Shown here piece by piece: positions 1 through 10,031 of a stretch of 64,000 bases of DNA (the stretch's first letter is position 1; each line of letters begins with the position of its first letter). Under the pieces are notes generated by a model. The model made no database searches. It saw nothing but the letters and a program-made list of their open reading frames with translations, and was not told where the DNA came from. Both the position numbers and the translations under genes were made by a program. This stretch comes from Skeletonema tropicum (Eukaryota > Bacillariophyta > Thalassiosirophyceae > Thalassiosirales > Thalassiosiraceae), in the NCBI GenBank assembly GCA_037178625.1, contig CM074145.1, forward strand, positions 1,054,001 to 1,118,000, read 5' to 3'.

Positions 1-1225
1 AGTTTTGATGATAATTGCGGGTGACGCACACACACATGAATGTCTGCACATACCGGGCATGTCATAAGATGCTCATGTTTATGTAACTTAGACAACATAA
101 TAGTAGTATATTATTAATAACTCCTTCTATATGCTATGATACTTGTTCAGTTTACTCGGATTTATTATTTACACGCAACATCTACGCCATTATGGATTTT
201 TATGTCGATCATTCGGCCTCTCATTTCATGAGACTTTGTAGGAAAGCCACTGATAACAGTTATAACGTTTGTTCCCAACCACAGCATAAGGCGCACAATA
301 GATGGCTGTTGATTTAATGAGGCGAAAGGTTCCCAATTGTACATGGAAGAGACGTCAATATCATGCCACAACACTCGTGTTGGCGACTGCTGGTGGGCTT
401 CTCATAACTCATAACCCACTATCAGTAGTATTCCAGGAAACCGAGAGTTGCAGTAGTCACTGTGGTAATATGAAGCAGTCCAGCTTATCAACTTTGATTA
501 TCATATAGTAGACAAGACCTCTATGATCCATGGTGTGGTTTCAACATGTTTTGTGTCAGATATATACCACTATTGATGGAGATAAATTGTGGAAATCTTT
601 CTTAATCGACTTCATAGATTTGATATGTTGGATAGGCGTTGCATGAGACCCACACCCGGTTAATTAGCGCATATTCCACCCATATATATAATATTAGTCG
701 CCGCTACAAACTTTTTTGCTGTTTAATGGACCGCAACGACGCCTTTGTGCTACTGGCTACATGTGCTCTGCGGCGGAGGGGGTGAAAATCACCACCGCTA
801 TTGTGGTGGTCAAACGTCTCTTTGCGCTGAATATAGCGAGCCGCCGATAGAACCATTGAATTCAGCGTCAAAAAATGATCTAGTAACTACATCATTACTT
901 TGGAATGTCGACATTTAATTGTGTAATGAGGGGAGTAGGATGGGAGGCCTCATGGTGCACAGCGCTTTTTTGCGTCGCAAAGTGTGATTTTGGATTTGCG
1001 ACGAATGGCGCCTTTGCGACGAATGGCGCGCCAACTAGCTTGGATCTTTTTTAGATGCCATTCTGCGAACCCAACTTTCAAGTCGAGTCAAATTAATGGT
1101 CGCCTTGCTGAGGGAGGGACTTCTTGATGATGCGGTCTGTCATGTCTCCACAAACAAACCAAAATCGTAGCCTAACTAACTCAGTGTGTTTGTTTGATCA
1201 CGCACCATGCAATCCGCATCGCTGC
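1..1225. other. Gene-poor stretch with short repeats
   Basis: I see no convincing coding sequence here; the open frames are short and have no recognisable domain. A 17-bp unit reading TTTGCGACGAATGGCGC occurs twice in a row at 995-1011 and 1013-1029. The rest is AT-rich sequence without visible structure. It lies downstream of the truncated oxidoreductase gene on the minus strand, and I could not find that gene's missing exons in it. Confidence 0.5.
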
Positions 1226-1584
1226 TATATCCCAACCATTTTTTGAAAACGGCACTTTTGTGCCGTTTTCCGTAGAGCTCTGGTATGTTCTTACGTGTGA
1301 GGCAAAACGGCACTTTTGTGCCGTTTTGCTACTCCGACGAAGGCCTCGTGCAATTGTTAGAACAAAGCATGAGCCATTGTGTGGCCTTAAGGTTACTTTC
1401 TTGCGTAGAAGGGCTACAGGTTTGTAAGGGAAAACACAAAAGGAGCTGTACTTTACTCGCTAGCTTTGACACTAACAAGTCGGAGTAGCAAAACGGCACT
1501 TTTGTGCCGTTTTCATGCCGTTGCGGTGCTGAGCCCATTGGCAAAACGGCACAAAAGTGCCGTTTTCAAAATGGTTGGGATATA
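1226..1584. mobile_element. Foldback/MITE-like element built from nested palindromes
   Basis: The ends are inverted copies of about 44 bp: TATATCCCAACCATTTT at 1226 and its complement ending at 1584, with a 2-base indel. Each arm carries a perfect hairpin AAAACGGCAC-TTTT-GTGCCGTTTT. Two more copies of this hairpin lie inside, at about 1304-1327 and 1490-1513. The inner pair is itself flanked by a second inverted repeat (GTTTTGCTACTCCGAC and its complement, about 1323-1338 and 1479-1494). So a 359-bp unit holds four hairpins in two nested inverted pairs, with TA at both outer edges. No transposase is encoded. The layout fits a non-autonomous Tc1/mariner-type or foldback element; the family assignment is inference. 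Confidence 0.7.
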
Positions 1585-1865
1585 CACTTCTCGAATTCTT
1601 GGCCTGCGCGCCTTTTCCAGGGGTAACTCTAGCGGGGAATCGGGGAGCCCCATCCATCATTTTTCTAGCCGTTTCACACAAAACTCAAATGTTTATCTCG
1701 CTCTTCGCACACAATAACCATGGCGGAGGCGGCTGCAATGGTATGAAGCGGAGCGTCGGACTAAATCAGTAAAATCCGGCGGCGATGCCCTCAGTGGACC
1801 GATATGACCCCATGATGTGAAGGATTATCAGCTAGAGCGCCCAGAGCCTTTATTTTGGGTGTCGC

Positions 1866-2681
1866 CTACCACTCATCGTACATCAATTTTGCTTCTTCAT
1901 ATGTAACTGCAGTAGGTTTTTCAACCAGCACATTCTTACCTGATTGCAGCATTAGTAACGTAGGGTTCAAATGATTCTGATTGGTAGTTGCAATATACAC
2001 AATATCCACGTTTGTATCTTGAGCGAGCTCCTCGTAGGTTCCATAGTAGTTTGGAATCGAGAACATGTTTGCAAATGATTCCGCACGAGACAGAGCCGAT
2101 AGATGCTTTTCACCATTGTAGTTGTGCATGGCTGCAACAGCTGTGACAGTGCACCCGGAAGATATTAGTACCGAGGTAAAGTCATGAGCTATTCTACCAG
2201 CTCCGAGTATAGCCCATCTCAAAGGAACTGGTTTATCTTTGCTTGTGTCGTCATTGTGGTGTCGCCCTAGACCCAAAAGCACAAGAGATGGACGAAGTGT
2301 AGAAATACGGCGATCGTTGTCATTACGTCTATCCAAATACATGGGCGGAGGAGCCATGGCAACAACGCTTTTCTCCGGCTTGTAGTTTTCAACAATCCCT
2401 CGTCGAAGGTTGTGAGGACGATTGCTTCGTGCAAACAACATGCCCGCTGCAACCATGCATATCATGTAGATAAGGAGAGAAAACATTTGAACAATGGCAA
2501 ATTTGTTGCCATTATGAGAAGAAGAAGGACGAGAAGAAGAGATGCGGTGGTGAGATGATGTGTTGTGGTCATGTATGAAACTATCGTAGCGTGTGCTAGT
2601 GGATGACGATGAGGAGAGTGACGAGGCTTCGGTGGCCAAGGTGACTGATGTATCTTCTCTTTCGATGAACCCAAATATCAT
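1866..2681 (-). pseudogene. Gfo/Idh/MocA-type oxidoreductase, N-terminal part only, membrane-anchored
   Basis: From the ATG at 2681 the frame runs 271 residues. A Ser-rich cytosolic tail is followed by one hydrophobic segment (FAIVQMFSLLIYMICMVAAG), then a Rossmann fold with the nucleotide-binding run AILGAGRIA, the strand DIVYIATTNQNH and the family's VLVEKP motif. Gfo/Idh/MocA proteins, including dihydrodiol dehydrogenase-like members, go on for about 200 more residues with the substrate-binding domain. Here the frame stops soon after VEKP. The last codons contain a possible GT donor (TG|GTAGGC), but no continuing exon is visible down to base 1, so the gene is either truncated or has a distant exon outside the window. 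An upstream in-frame extension to 2933 enters the neighbouring repeat and was not used as the start. Confidence 0.6.
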
Positions 2682-2863
2682 GTTATTGTTGCTGTTGCGT
2701 GTATAATGAATGTCAAAGACATATCGTAGCAAACATCCTATGCTGATAATAATATTAGGAGTATGATGAAACATTTCATCTTGAACCTGAACAGTGTATC
2801 CATGATAAGTATTTACATGATGGCTAATGGGGTTCGCGTTCGCTTCCGGCGGGCAGTTCTCAT

Positions 2864-4144
2864 CAACGTTTTTGTGCTGGGTCTGCAAAAACCGGTCACG
2901 GAGGGTGCAAAAACCGATCACGGAGGAGTGCAAAAACCGGTCACCTCAAGTCACGAGGTTCAACGTTACTCGTATAACACATAAACAAACTAGTCACGTA
3001 GAGTTTTGATACGTGATCGGTTTTGACATCAAACCCATCAAACCATCATGTCCGTCAGAGATAGCCGGCGCCAACTGCGGCATACACAACTACCGAGTCC
3101 CCACAAATTCCAAATAGTGACTTGATCGTCGGCCGCACCCAGCCGGTCCTTTGGATCGATCTGTAGAGGCAAAACAGTCAAATCGCCGTCGTAGTTATGC
3201 AAATTGTGTACAAACATCAGGAGCGATGTTTGTGGCACCTCTCCGCGTCGACGGCTCCTTCTAAACTCCATCTTCGGACGATTCCTTATAACCAATCCAG
3301 CATAAATGAGGAGAAAGAATATTGCAATACTGCTGACCATCCGATAAATTCATTGCATCATCAAGATCACAAAATACTCAGCACGTGGTGATTGGGATGC
3401 TTTGGGCATTGCTCGACGTCAACCAAACCGATGCGTCGGGTGAAGCCATTGTCCCTCCTGGTAGTGGAAACACTCTTCGAATGGTTCATATCCATCGGCT
3501 TGGTCAAAGATACGCTTTTGCTGGCGCTGGTGGCTGTATCATTCGGTTATGCAAGTGGCTTTGTAGCGTATGAAATAGGGCATATGTCCGCACACATAAA
3601 ATCTGCATGCTACAATTATTATCTAGTATGAACAGCATCACAATTACGCATGGAATTATTCTACTTGCGCCATTTTGTGTGGTTTTGCAGTGGAGAAGGT
3701 TTCAAAGTTTGGAACAAGCGAATACATAATATGAGGGCGAGGAAGCATTACTGATAGTATTCAACTCTTGCGGCAAAAAAGATTTGAGATTCGACAACAA
3801 ATCAGTTCTACCGCACAGCAGAAGATTGGAGAGGATTGTAACCTGATAATAAAGTTGACACACATGAAAGAGAGTTCACAGCCTTACTATCCATATCAAG
3901 AGTTTAGGTCCTGCAGGTCCTGCGTGATGCATTCAAGAAGCCATCAATGTAGCCTTGACTGGAAAGCAAATCTTTTAGCAGCTGGGTGGCTTGAATAAAC
4001 ATTAATATAGGAGAAGAATAACAATAGTAATCTGCATCTTTCATCTGTTGATGCAGCTACCAGACGACACGAACTTTCCTCCTTCTTTCCTCCCTTCTTT
4101 TACGCCCCCAAAATCGACGAAGGAACCGCCACGAAAAAAATGCC
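2864..4144. repeat. Tandem duplication, copy 1 (1,281 bp)
   Basis: This unit is repeated head-to-tail at 4154-5457 and is almost identical over its full length. It begins with three degenerate copies of TGCAAAAACCGGTCACGGAG and, near 3010, carries the motif inverted (CGTGATCGGTTTT). It ends in a purine-rich run before AATGCC. Differences from copy 2 that I could see: copy 2 has a 33-bp insertion, copy 1 has 10 extra bases near 4083, and there is A/G variation near 3947. Only a few short open frames lie inside. Confidence 0.9.
3038..3340 (-). CDS. Uncharacterised 100-residue ORF with one membrane segment (copy 1)
   Basis: The frame starts with a hydrophobic stretch (SIAIFFLLIYAGLVI) followed by basic residues (RRSRRRGE), as in the start of a type II membrane protein, then a neutral tail without a recognised domain. 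It is repeated without any change at 4361-4663 in the second copy of the tandem unit. It may be an exon of a longer gene, since short open frames lie upstream on the same strand, but I could not define an in-frame splice. It could also be non-coding. Confidence 0.25.
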   Translation of the reverse strand: MVSSIAIFFLLIYAGLVIRNRPKMEFRRSRRRGEVPQTSLLMFVHNLHNYDGDLTVLPLQIDPKDRLGAADDQVTIWNLWGLGSCVCRSWRRLSLTDMMV

Positions 4145-4153
4145 AAGAGGGGG

Positions 4154-5457
4154 CAACGTTTTTGTGCTGGGGCTGCAAAAACCGGTCACGGAGGGTGCAA
4201 AAACCGATCACGGAGGAGTGCAAAAACCGGTCACCTCAAGTCACGAGGTTCAACGTTACTCGTATAACACATATATATAACAGAAATTTTAAAGTACGAA
4301 CACATAAACAAACTAGTCACGTAGAGTTTTGATACGTGATCGGTTTTGACATCAAACCCATCAAACCATCATGTCCGTCAGAGATAGCCGGCGCCAACTG
4401 CGGCATACACAACTACCGAGTCCCCACAAATTCCAAATAGTGACTTGATCGTCGGCCGCACCCAGCCGGTCCTTTGGATCGATCTGTAGAGGCAAAACAG
4501 TCAAATCGCCGTCGTAGTTATGCAAATTGTGTACAAACATCAGGAGCGATGTTTGTGGCACCTCTCCGCGTCGACGGCTCCTTCTAAACTCCATCTTCGG
4601 ACGATTCCTTATAACCAATCCAGCATAAATGAGGAGAAAGAATATTGCAATACTGCTGACCATCCGATAAATTCATTGCATCATCAAGATCACAAAATAC
4701 TCAGCACGTGGTGATTGGGATGCTTTGGGCATTGCTCGACGTCAACCAAACCGATGCGTCGGGTGAAGCCATTGTCCCTCCTGGTAGTGGAAACACTCTT
4801 CGAATGGTTCATATCCATCGGCTTGGTCAAAGATACGCTTTTGCTGGCGCTGGTGGCTGTATCATTCGGTTATGCAAGTGGCTTTGTAGCGTATGAAATA
4901 GGGCATATGTCCGCACACATAAAATCTGCATGCTACAATTATTATCTAGTATGAACAGCATCACAATTACGCATGGAATTATTCTACTTGCGCCATTTTG
5001 TGTGGTTTTGCAGTGGAGAAGGTTTCAAAGTTTGGAACAAGCGAATACATAATATGAGGGCGAGGAAGCATTACTGATAGTATTCAACTCTTGCGGCAAA
5101 AAAGATTTGAGATTCGACAACAAATCAGTTCTACCGCACAGCAGAAGATTGGAGAGGATTGTAACCTGATAATAAAGTTGACACACATGAAAGAGAGTTC
5201 ACAGCCTTACTATCCATATCAAGAGTTTAGGTCCTGCAGGTCCTGCGTGATGCATTCAAGAAGCCATCGATGTAGCCTTGACTGGAAAGCAAATCTTTTA
5301 GCAGCTGGGTGGCTTGAATAAACATTAATATAGGAGAAGAATAACAATAGTAATCTGCATCTTTCATCTGTTGATGCAGCTACCAGACGACACGAACTTT
5401 CCTCCTTCTTTGTTACGCCCCCAAAATCGACGAAGGAACCGCCACGAAAAAAATGCC
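4154..5457. repeat. Tandem duplication, copy 2 (1,304 bp)
   Basis: Second head-to-tail copy of the unit at 2864-4144, separated by nine bases. It contains a 33-bp AT-rich insertion at about 4272-4304 that is absent from copy 1, and lacks ten pyrimidine-rich bases near its end. Elsewhere the copies are nearly base-for-base the same, so the duplication is recent or maintained by conversion. Confidence 0.9.
4361..4663 (-). CDS. Uncharacterised 100-residue ORF with one membrane segment (copy 2)
   Basis: Identical in sequence to the ORF at 3038-3340, because the whole 1.3-kb unit is duplicated. It shows one hydrophobic N-terminal segment, a basic patch, and no known domain. Identity between copies reflects the young duplication and is not evidence of selection. 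Confidence 0.25.
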   Translation of the reverse strand: MVSSIAIFFLLIYAGLVIRNRPKMEFRRSRRRGEVPQTSLLMFVHNLHNYDGDLTVLPLQIDPKDRLGAADDQVTIWNLWGLGSCVCRSWRRLSLTDMMV

Positions 5458-5934
5458 TCAAAAGGGTTCTCGAAAAGGGTTCTCATAATCTAATGAAGGA
5501 ATGAGCGCTAATTTTGCTTGGATTGAGTGAGCTGAGATAATATGAGAAGTAGAAGCGATTCAACCCACCAGATTAGACCGTGGGAACCTGTAGACGTATA
5601 AATTTCGTTCACCGCGACGCGAGCGAGGACGAACTCCTCGAGCTCAAGTCTGGAAGGGTTCGCTCAACGAAGTACTGACAGCGCAACATGATTGTGGAGA
5701 GAGTAAAATGTGAAGAAACTTGGAAAGTAGGAATCGTCGAGGAGGAACTCGTTTTACTAAAGAGAGAGGCAAACCAAAACACTCTGGGTGTTACAAGTTT
5801 GTCTGCAAAGAATATCTAAAGAGAACGAGCAAACCAAGCGATAATATTGTTTCCTTCATTTGTCCGTTCAATCTATCTCAACCATCTCCACTTATCACTT
5901 ATCACACATCTGCGGCGTCATCCTCTCCAGTAAT
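5458..5934. other. Intergenic stretch
   Basis: No gene seen. A short tandem pair AAAAGGGTTCTC occurs at the left edge (about 5460-5484), directly after the 1.3-kb duplication. The remainder is unstructured and forms the downstream flank of the conserved hypothetical gene on the minus strand. Confidence 0.4.
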
Positions 5935-7012
5935 CTAATCGTCCAAACTCAAGTTCCTCAGACTCAAGTCTTTGCTAGCAGCCAACACCTTCCTAGCCCT
6001 CTCAAAATTGTCTGCCATTCTTCCACCCATCACCTTGTTCCCGATTGTGCGCTTGGCGGTACCACCGAATCCACTAACTTGGTCCGTACTTGTCCGGGTT
6101 GCATCTATTGTAGAGAGAGAAAGAGGCTACATATGTTAGCAAGGACGAAATCATGACATGCAATTGAAGACCTCAACAAAAGCACTCACATAGCACTACC
6201 GTCTCATCTTCACCATGGATCATTGCTGCGCCTATACCTTGCAAACAGTTGTGAGAGCGGCTGATATAAAAATGTCGTTCCATGTACACATAACCTTCGT
6301 TACCATGAGGCATGCCTACTCGATGAATGAGAGCAATAGTTGGCTTGTCGTCAATAATGGAATTCACCCAAAAGAAGGACTCTTCCACTCCGTCAGGCTT
6401 ATTGTTTGGATAATCCAAAGCATACTTATGAAACGTTGGTGCACGCTTCTTAAGAATAGGTCCGTGTAGAATTTGATTCTTCAATTCCTCCCCCGCAGAA
6501 AATTCCTTCTTGCTCCTAGCGTACGGTTTGATCCCTGCCAATCCATTCTTTTTGTATGCACGGAATCTATCGAGTAGAACTTGACGGAGGCAGTTCTCTA
6601 TCTCTTCATGGGTCGCCTTCTTGCCCAGCTTTTTGAACGTCTCAATCTCATCTTTCGACAGATTCAAATCACTTCCGGGTGCTGCGTTGGAGTACAACTT
6701 ATCCATTGTCACCTCATTTGGAGACAATTTAATACCAGCAAAATCCTCGAGAGATCCATCACCCCCATCTGTAGCAATCATACCTAGATCACCCACCGTT
6801 GGATCATACTTCTTCTTTGCCGGCAGATGGAGGAAGACAAGTTTGATGTTCTCAATCTTTCCTTCTACATGGAATGCGAGTTTGACCGACAGCTCCTTGT
6901 CGGATGCGGCGTCGAGAGATCCACCGTAGTGAAGTTTGCCAGCTTTCACGTCGGCGATGGCTGAATCAGAAAAGCCAGCTTCTTTCAGTACTTCATCTAT
7001 CAAGGAGGACAT
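5935..7012 (-). CDS. Conserved hypothetical protein, two exons, bacterial-like family
   Basis: Exon 1 is 7012-6190 and exon 2 is 6104-5935, giving 330 residues. Read without splicing the frame ends at ECFC*. A clean donor (CTAT|GTGAGT) and acceptor (CTACAATAG|AT) join VVLY to ATRTSTDQVSGFG, which restores a smooth C-terminus. The protein has no signal peptide or membrane segment. Its middle and end (LAGIKPYAR, then PTIALIHRVGMP, YVYMERHFYIS, HNCLQGIGAAM, TSTDQVSGFGG) resemble, from memory, a family of uncharacterised bacterial proteins with the same order of motifs; this is a recollection, not a search. The biochemical role is unknown. The start ATG has a short A/T-rich leader. Confidence 0.75.
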
Positions 7013-8259
7013 ACTTAATATGCTCCTCTGTGATTACTTATTAGTTGGTGGATAGGATGAAGAGTAAGATTGAACAGGGAGTGGCTGGCTCATGGCTCAT
7101 GCATGGCGTGGCTCAGGCTTGCTAGTCGGCGCGTCATAAGCTTGCCGATTAGGATTTCTGGTCACGCGCTCGTGCTTTGGCGCACTAACAAAAAATATCC
7201 GTCTAAATTAGTAAATCACTAACAAAATGATCAAATTAACAAGCGAAAGTGAGATGTCGCCGTAGCTCGACTGTGTTAGGTGGAGAAGGCAGTTTGATGA
7301 AGCCTAATTGCATCTATGCAGGTCGCCTTGCTTCAGCTTGCTTCATTCACGCAGACAGAGAGGTAGAGAGATACCTATCCGTGGCTGATCATATTCATTA
7401 TCATAAGATGGCAATGTAAAGTCAAAGGTGACAGATGCAGCTCCAAGGCCAGCGTCTTGTAATAATCTGATTCTAGGATGATCACTGATCACTAACTCAG
7501 AAAATTACGATAAGGCGCTGGATCATCGGTGGGCCGAGCCAGGGCAAACTGTGGCAAGGGAGGGGTCGATTGAAGCAGGTGCCGAATGTTATCTTGATGG
7601 CATTGATTTCGATCACTAGGCGAAGAAGATGGCTCTAACTGGAAGTTATGGAGTATTATGGAGTAATTGGATATGATATTATTATTTAGTGGGCATACAT
7701 ATGTTTCGTCATCTTCTTCAATCATGTTGATGATACCAAATTAGCCATGCTTGCACATTAATATGCCAAGTCTGCTCATAAAAGCTGAAAATTCCGAAGC
7801 TTAAAACGCGTTCTTATCTTGCAAAATTGTCCTCCATTACAGTAGCTTGAATATGTCCATAGCCTCGAATGAAGAAGCACGGACTGGACCATCCTGCGTC
7901 AATAGTATTTCTACTTGTACTTCCGTTGAATAAGAGGACACCAACGATGCGTTGAATCGCTGGATATCTTGGATATATAGATTGTGTCAATCAAAGACTG
8001 ATCTAATCCATCGAAAATGGAATCACTAGCGGCAGTCGTTCTGTCCGAACATCAGATACATCCATCTAAGTACGACACTCGATAAGATTTACTTACTTTT
8101 AGATCCATCCAGCCTGGGGCTGTGCTGTACAACAACAGCCTGCTGATATCATGATGTCAACTTCATCTCGATGTTCAAACTGCTCCTGTTCCATTTACCC
8201 AACCATACAGACCCTCAAGTAATAATAGAACATTTTAGAGTCTGCACTAATAATCAACA
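7013..8259. other. Intergenic region with a displaced CFAP52 3' end fragment
   Basis: I see no gene in these 1.2 kb. At 7734-7780 there is a 47-bp sequence (TACCAAATTAGCCATGCTTG...) that recurs, with a 3-base indel, at 9987-10036, where it covers the stop codon and 3' flank of the CFAP52 gene. The two copies lie in the same orientation on either side of the subtilase gene. The last 100 bases before 8260 should contain the subtilase promoter; no clear TATA element stands out. Confidence 0.6.
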
Positions 8260-9731
8260 ATGAACTTCTCCTTCGCCGCTGTAGTTCTCACCGCTGTCGC
8301 TGTGCTTCATCCAGTGCCTGCTGTATCGTCTGATTCTGATGTTTACCCCTTGTCAGAGGAGGTCATCAACAATCAAGCAGAAGTCAACCCTGCAGTGTCA
8401 ACCCAGCAGAATCTTCGTCGCCGTGCCAACGTATTCAACAACAATGCTAACGTTGATATCATCGTCGTCCTCAAGGATGATGGTCGCCGCCGTAAACTCA
8501 ATGGCGTCGGGCAAGCAACAGCTGCTGAAAGGAAGGCTGCTGCTGAAGATAATAAGGCTGCGGCTGCAGCAGCCGCTAAGAGCATGGGAGCAATTGCAAG
8601 ATTGACTTACGGATCAGCTCTCTACGGATTTGCGACAACTGTCCCACCTGGTTTGTTTATGAAAATCGAAGAAGATCCTCGTGTTGCATACGTTGAAGCA
8701 GATGGTGCCGTTCAGCTTGATCCCATGGAAATGGGAGAAGATCGTCTTCGGCTTGCCCCGCCGCCTGGCAAGGGACCAAATAAAGGTGGACAGCCACCCC
8801 AAACGACTCCTTGGGGAATTGAACGTGTGAATGGAGGCACTCCTTATAGTGGTGGTGGAAAAGCTTGGGTGATTGACTCAGGGATCGATCTTGACCATCC
8901 AGATCTCAATGTTGATGCCGGAAATAGTATATCGTTTGTCTGGAAAGGAGATGCAGATGATCAAAATGGTCACGGTATGTATATGCATGATTCGTTCTTA
9001 TCCATGTGTTTTGCTGTGATGCGACTCTCACCACTTCAACTTAAAATGCCGTCAATAATTCTCTAGGGACTCACGTTGCCGGAACGATTGCCGCCATCGA
9101 CAATGATATTGGCGTCATTGGTGTGGCACCAGGTGCGGCTGTCGTTTCTGTGAGGTGAGAATTGATATTTACGCCTGCAAACTCTTGCCAATGAGCATTT
9201 CTTTAACAACTCTGTCCATTCTTCAATTTCAACTATAGAGTCTTGGGAAGAAACAACAGAGGACGCTGGTCTGGTATCATAGCAGGAATTGATCACGTTG
9301 CTTCGAAATGTGGCAGCAGTGATGTAGCCAACATGAGTCTCGGTGGCAGATATACTGTGAGCGTGAATGATGCTGTTATCAACGCATCTGGCAGCTGTCC
9401 CTTTGTCGTCGCTGCTGGTAACGACCGTGATGATGCAGGAAATTACTCTCCTGCATCGGCGGAAGGCTCTAACATCTACACTGTTTCTGCCTTCAGTTAT
9501 GGAGATAAGTTGGCATCTTTTAGCAACTATGGAAGCGTTGTTGATTACGCTGGCCCTGGCGTAAGCATCAATTCGACCTGGAAAGATAAAGGTTATAGGA
9601 GCATCAGTGGGACGTCTATGGCTGCGCCACATATCGCAGGCATCATTCTCGCTGGATCAACTCCAATCACAACCGATGGCACTGTGGGTGGCGACAAAGA
9701 TTCAACTCCAGATCCTATCGGCGTCTTGTGA
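8260..9731 (+). CDS. Secreted subtilisin-like serine protease (S8, proteinase K-like)
   Basis: Three exons: 8260-8974, 9067-9154, 9239-9731, giving 431 residues. A signal peptide (about 1-22) is followed by an I9-type propeptide ([10 protein letters not shown] to [13 protein letters not shown]), then the peptidase domain. The catalytic Asp is in [13 protein letters not shown]. The catalytic His appears only after splicing exon 1 to exon 2 ([13 protein letters not shown]). The Ser is in [12 protein letters not shown] near the C-terminus. The introns interrupt the frame right at the His motif and after [10 protein letters not shown]. All family hallmarks are intact, so an active extracellular or vacuolar endopeptidase made as a zymogen is expected. 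It ends soon after the Ser motif, with no C-terminal extension. Confidence 0.9.
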
Positions 9732-10031
9732 ATAGTCGAGTCAAAATACAAAATATTCTTATGTATCCGGCCGGGCCGCTTATTTTACCCCTGGCTGGGC
9801 GCGGGCTTTCATTTGGAACCTCGCTCCGGCCACGGAACCCTCCGGCGAACGAAACCCCCCCACCTACTCGGCTTACGCCTTCTCGATCACTATATATATT
9901 ATTTGAAACTGTACGTGTACGTACGATCGGTATCTTTAAATGACATAAGCTAAGTAGTTTAGGGTCGTCTAACACCCAAGTATCAATACCAAATTAGCCA
10001 TGCTTGCACATGAATAATATGCCAAGTCTGC
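9732..10031. other. Short intergenic region, GC-rich patch
   Basis: The stretch 9768-9872 is strongly GC-rich (CCGGCCGGGCCG and CCTCCGGCGAACGAAACCCCCCC) in an AT-rich setting, and may be debris of an inserted element. A similar phrase (CCCTCCGCGAAC) recurs near 47880. The right end (9987 on) belongs to the CFAP52 3' flank, which is duplicated at 7734. No coding sequence is seen. Confidence 0.4.

Noticed and set aside
2682..2933. N-terminal extension of the oxidoreductase (starting MHSSVIGFC)
   Set aside because: The first residues come from the duplicated motif region; the same peptide appears at 4223 in an unrelated frame.
7492..7725. 77-residue open frame on the minus strand
   Set aside because: No recognisable features; it lies in repeat-bearing intergenic sequence.
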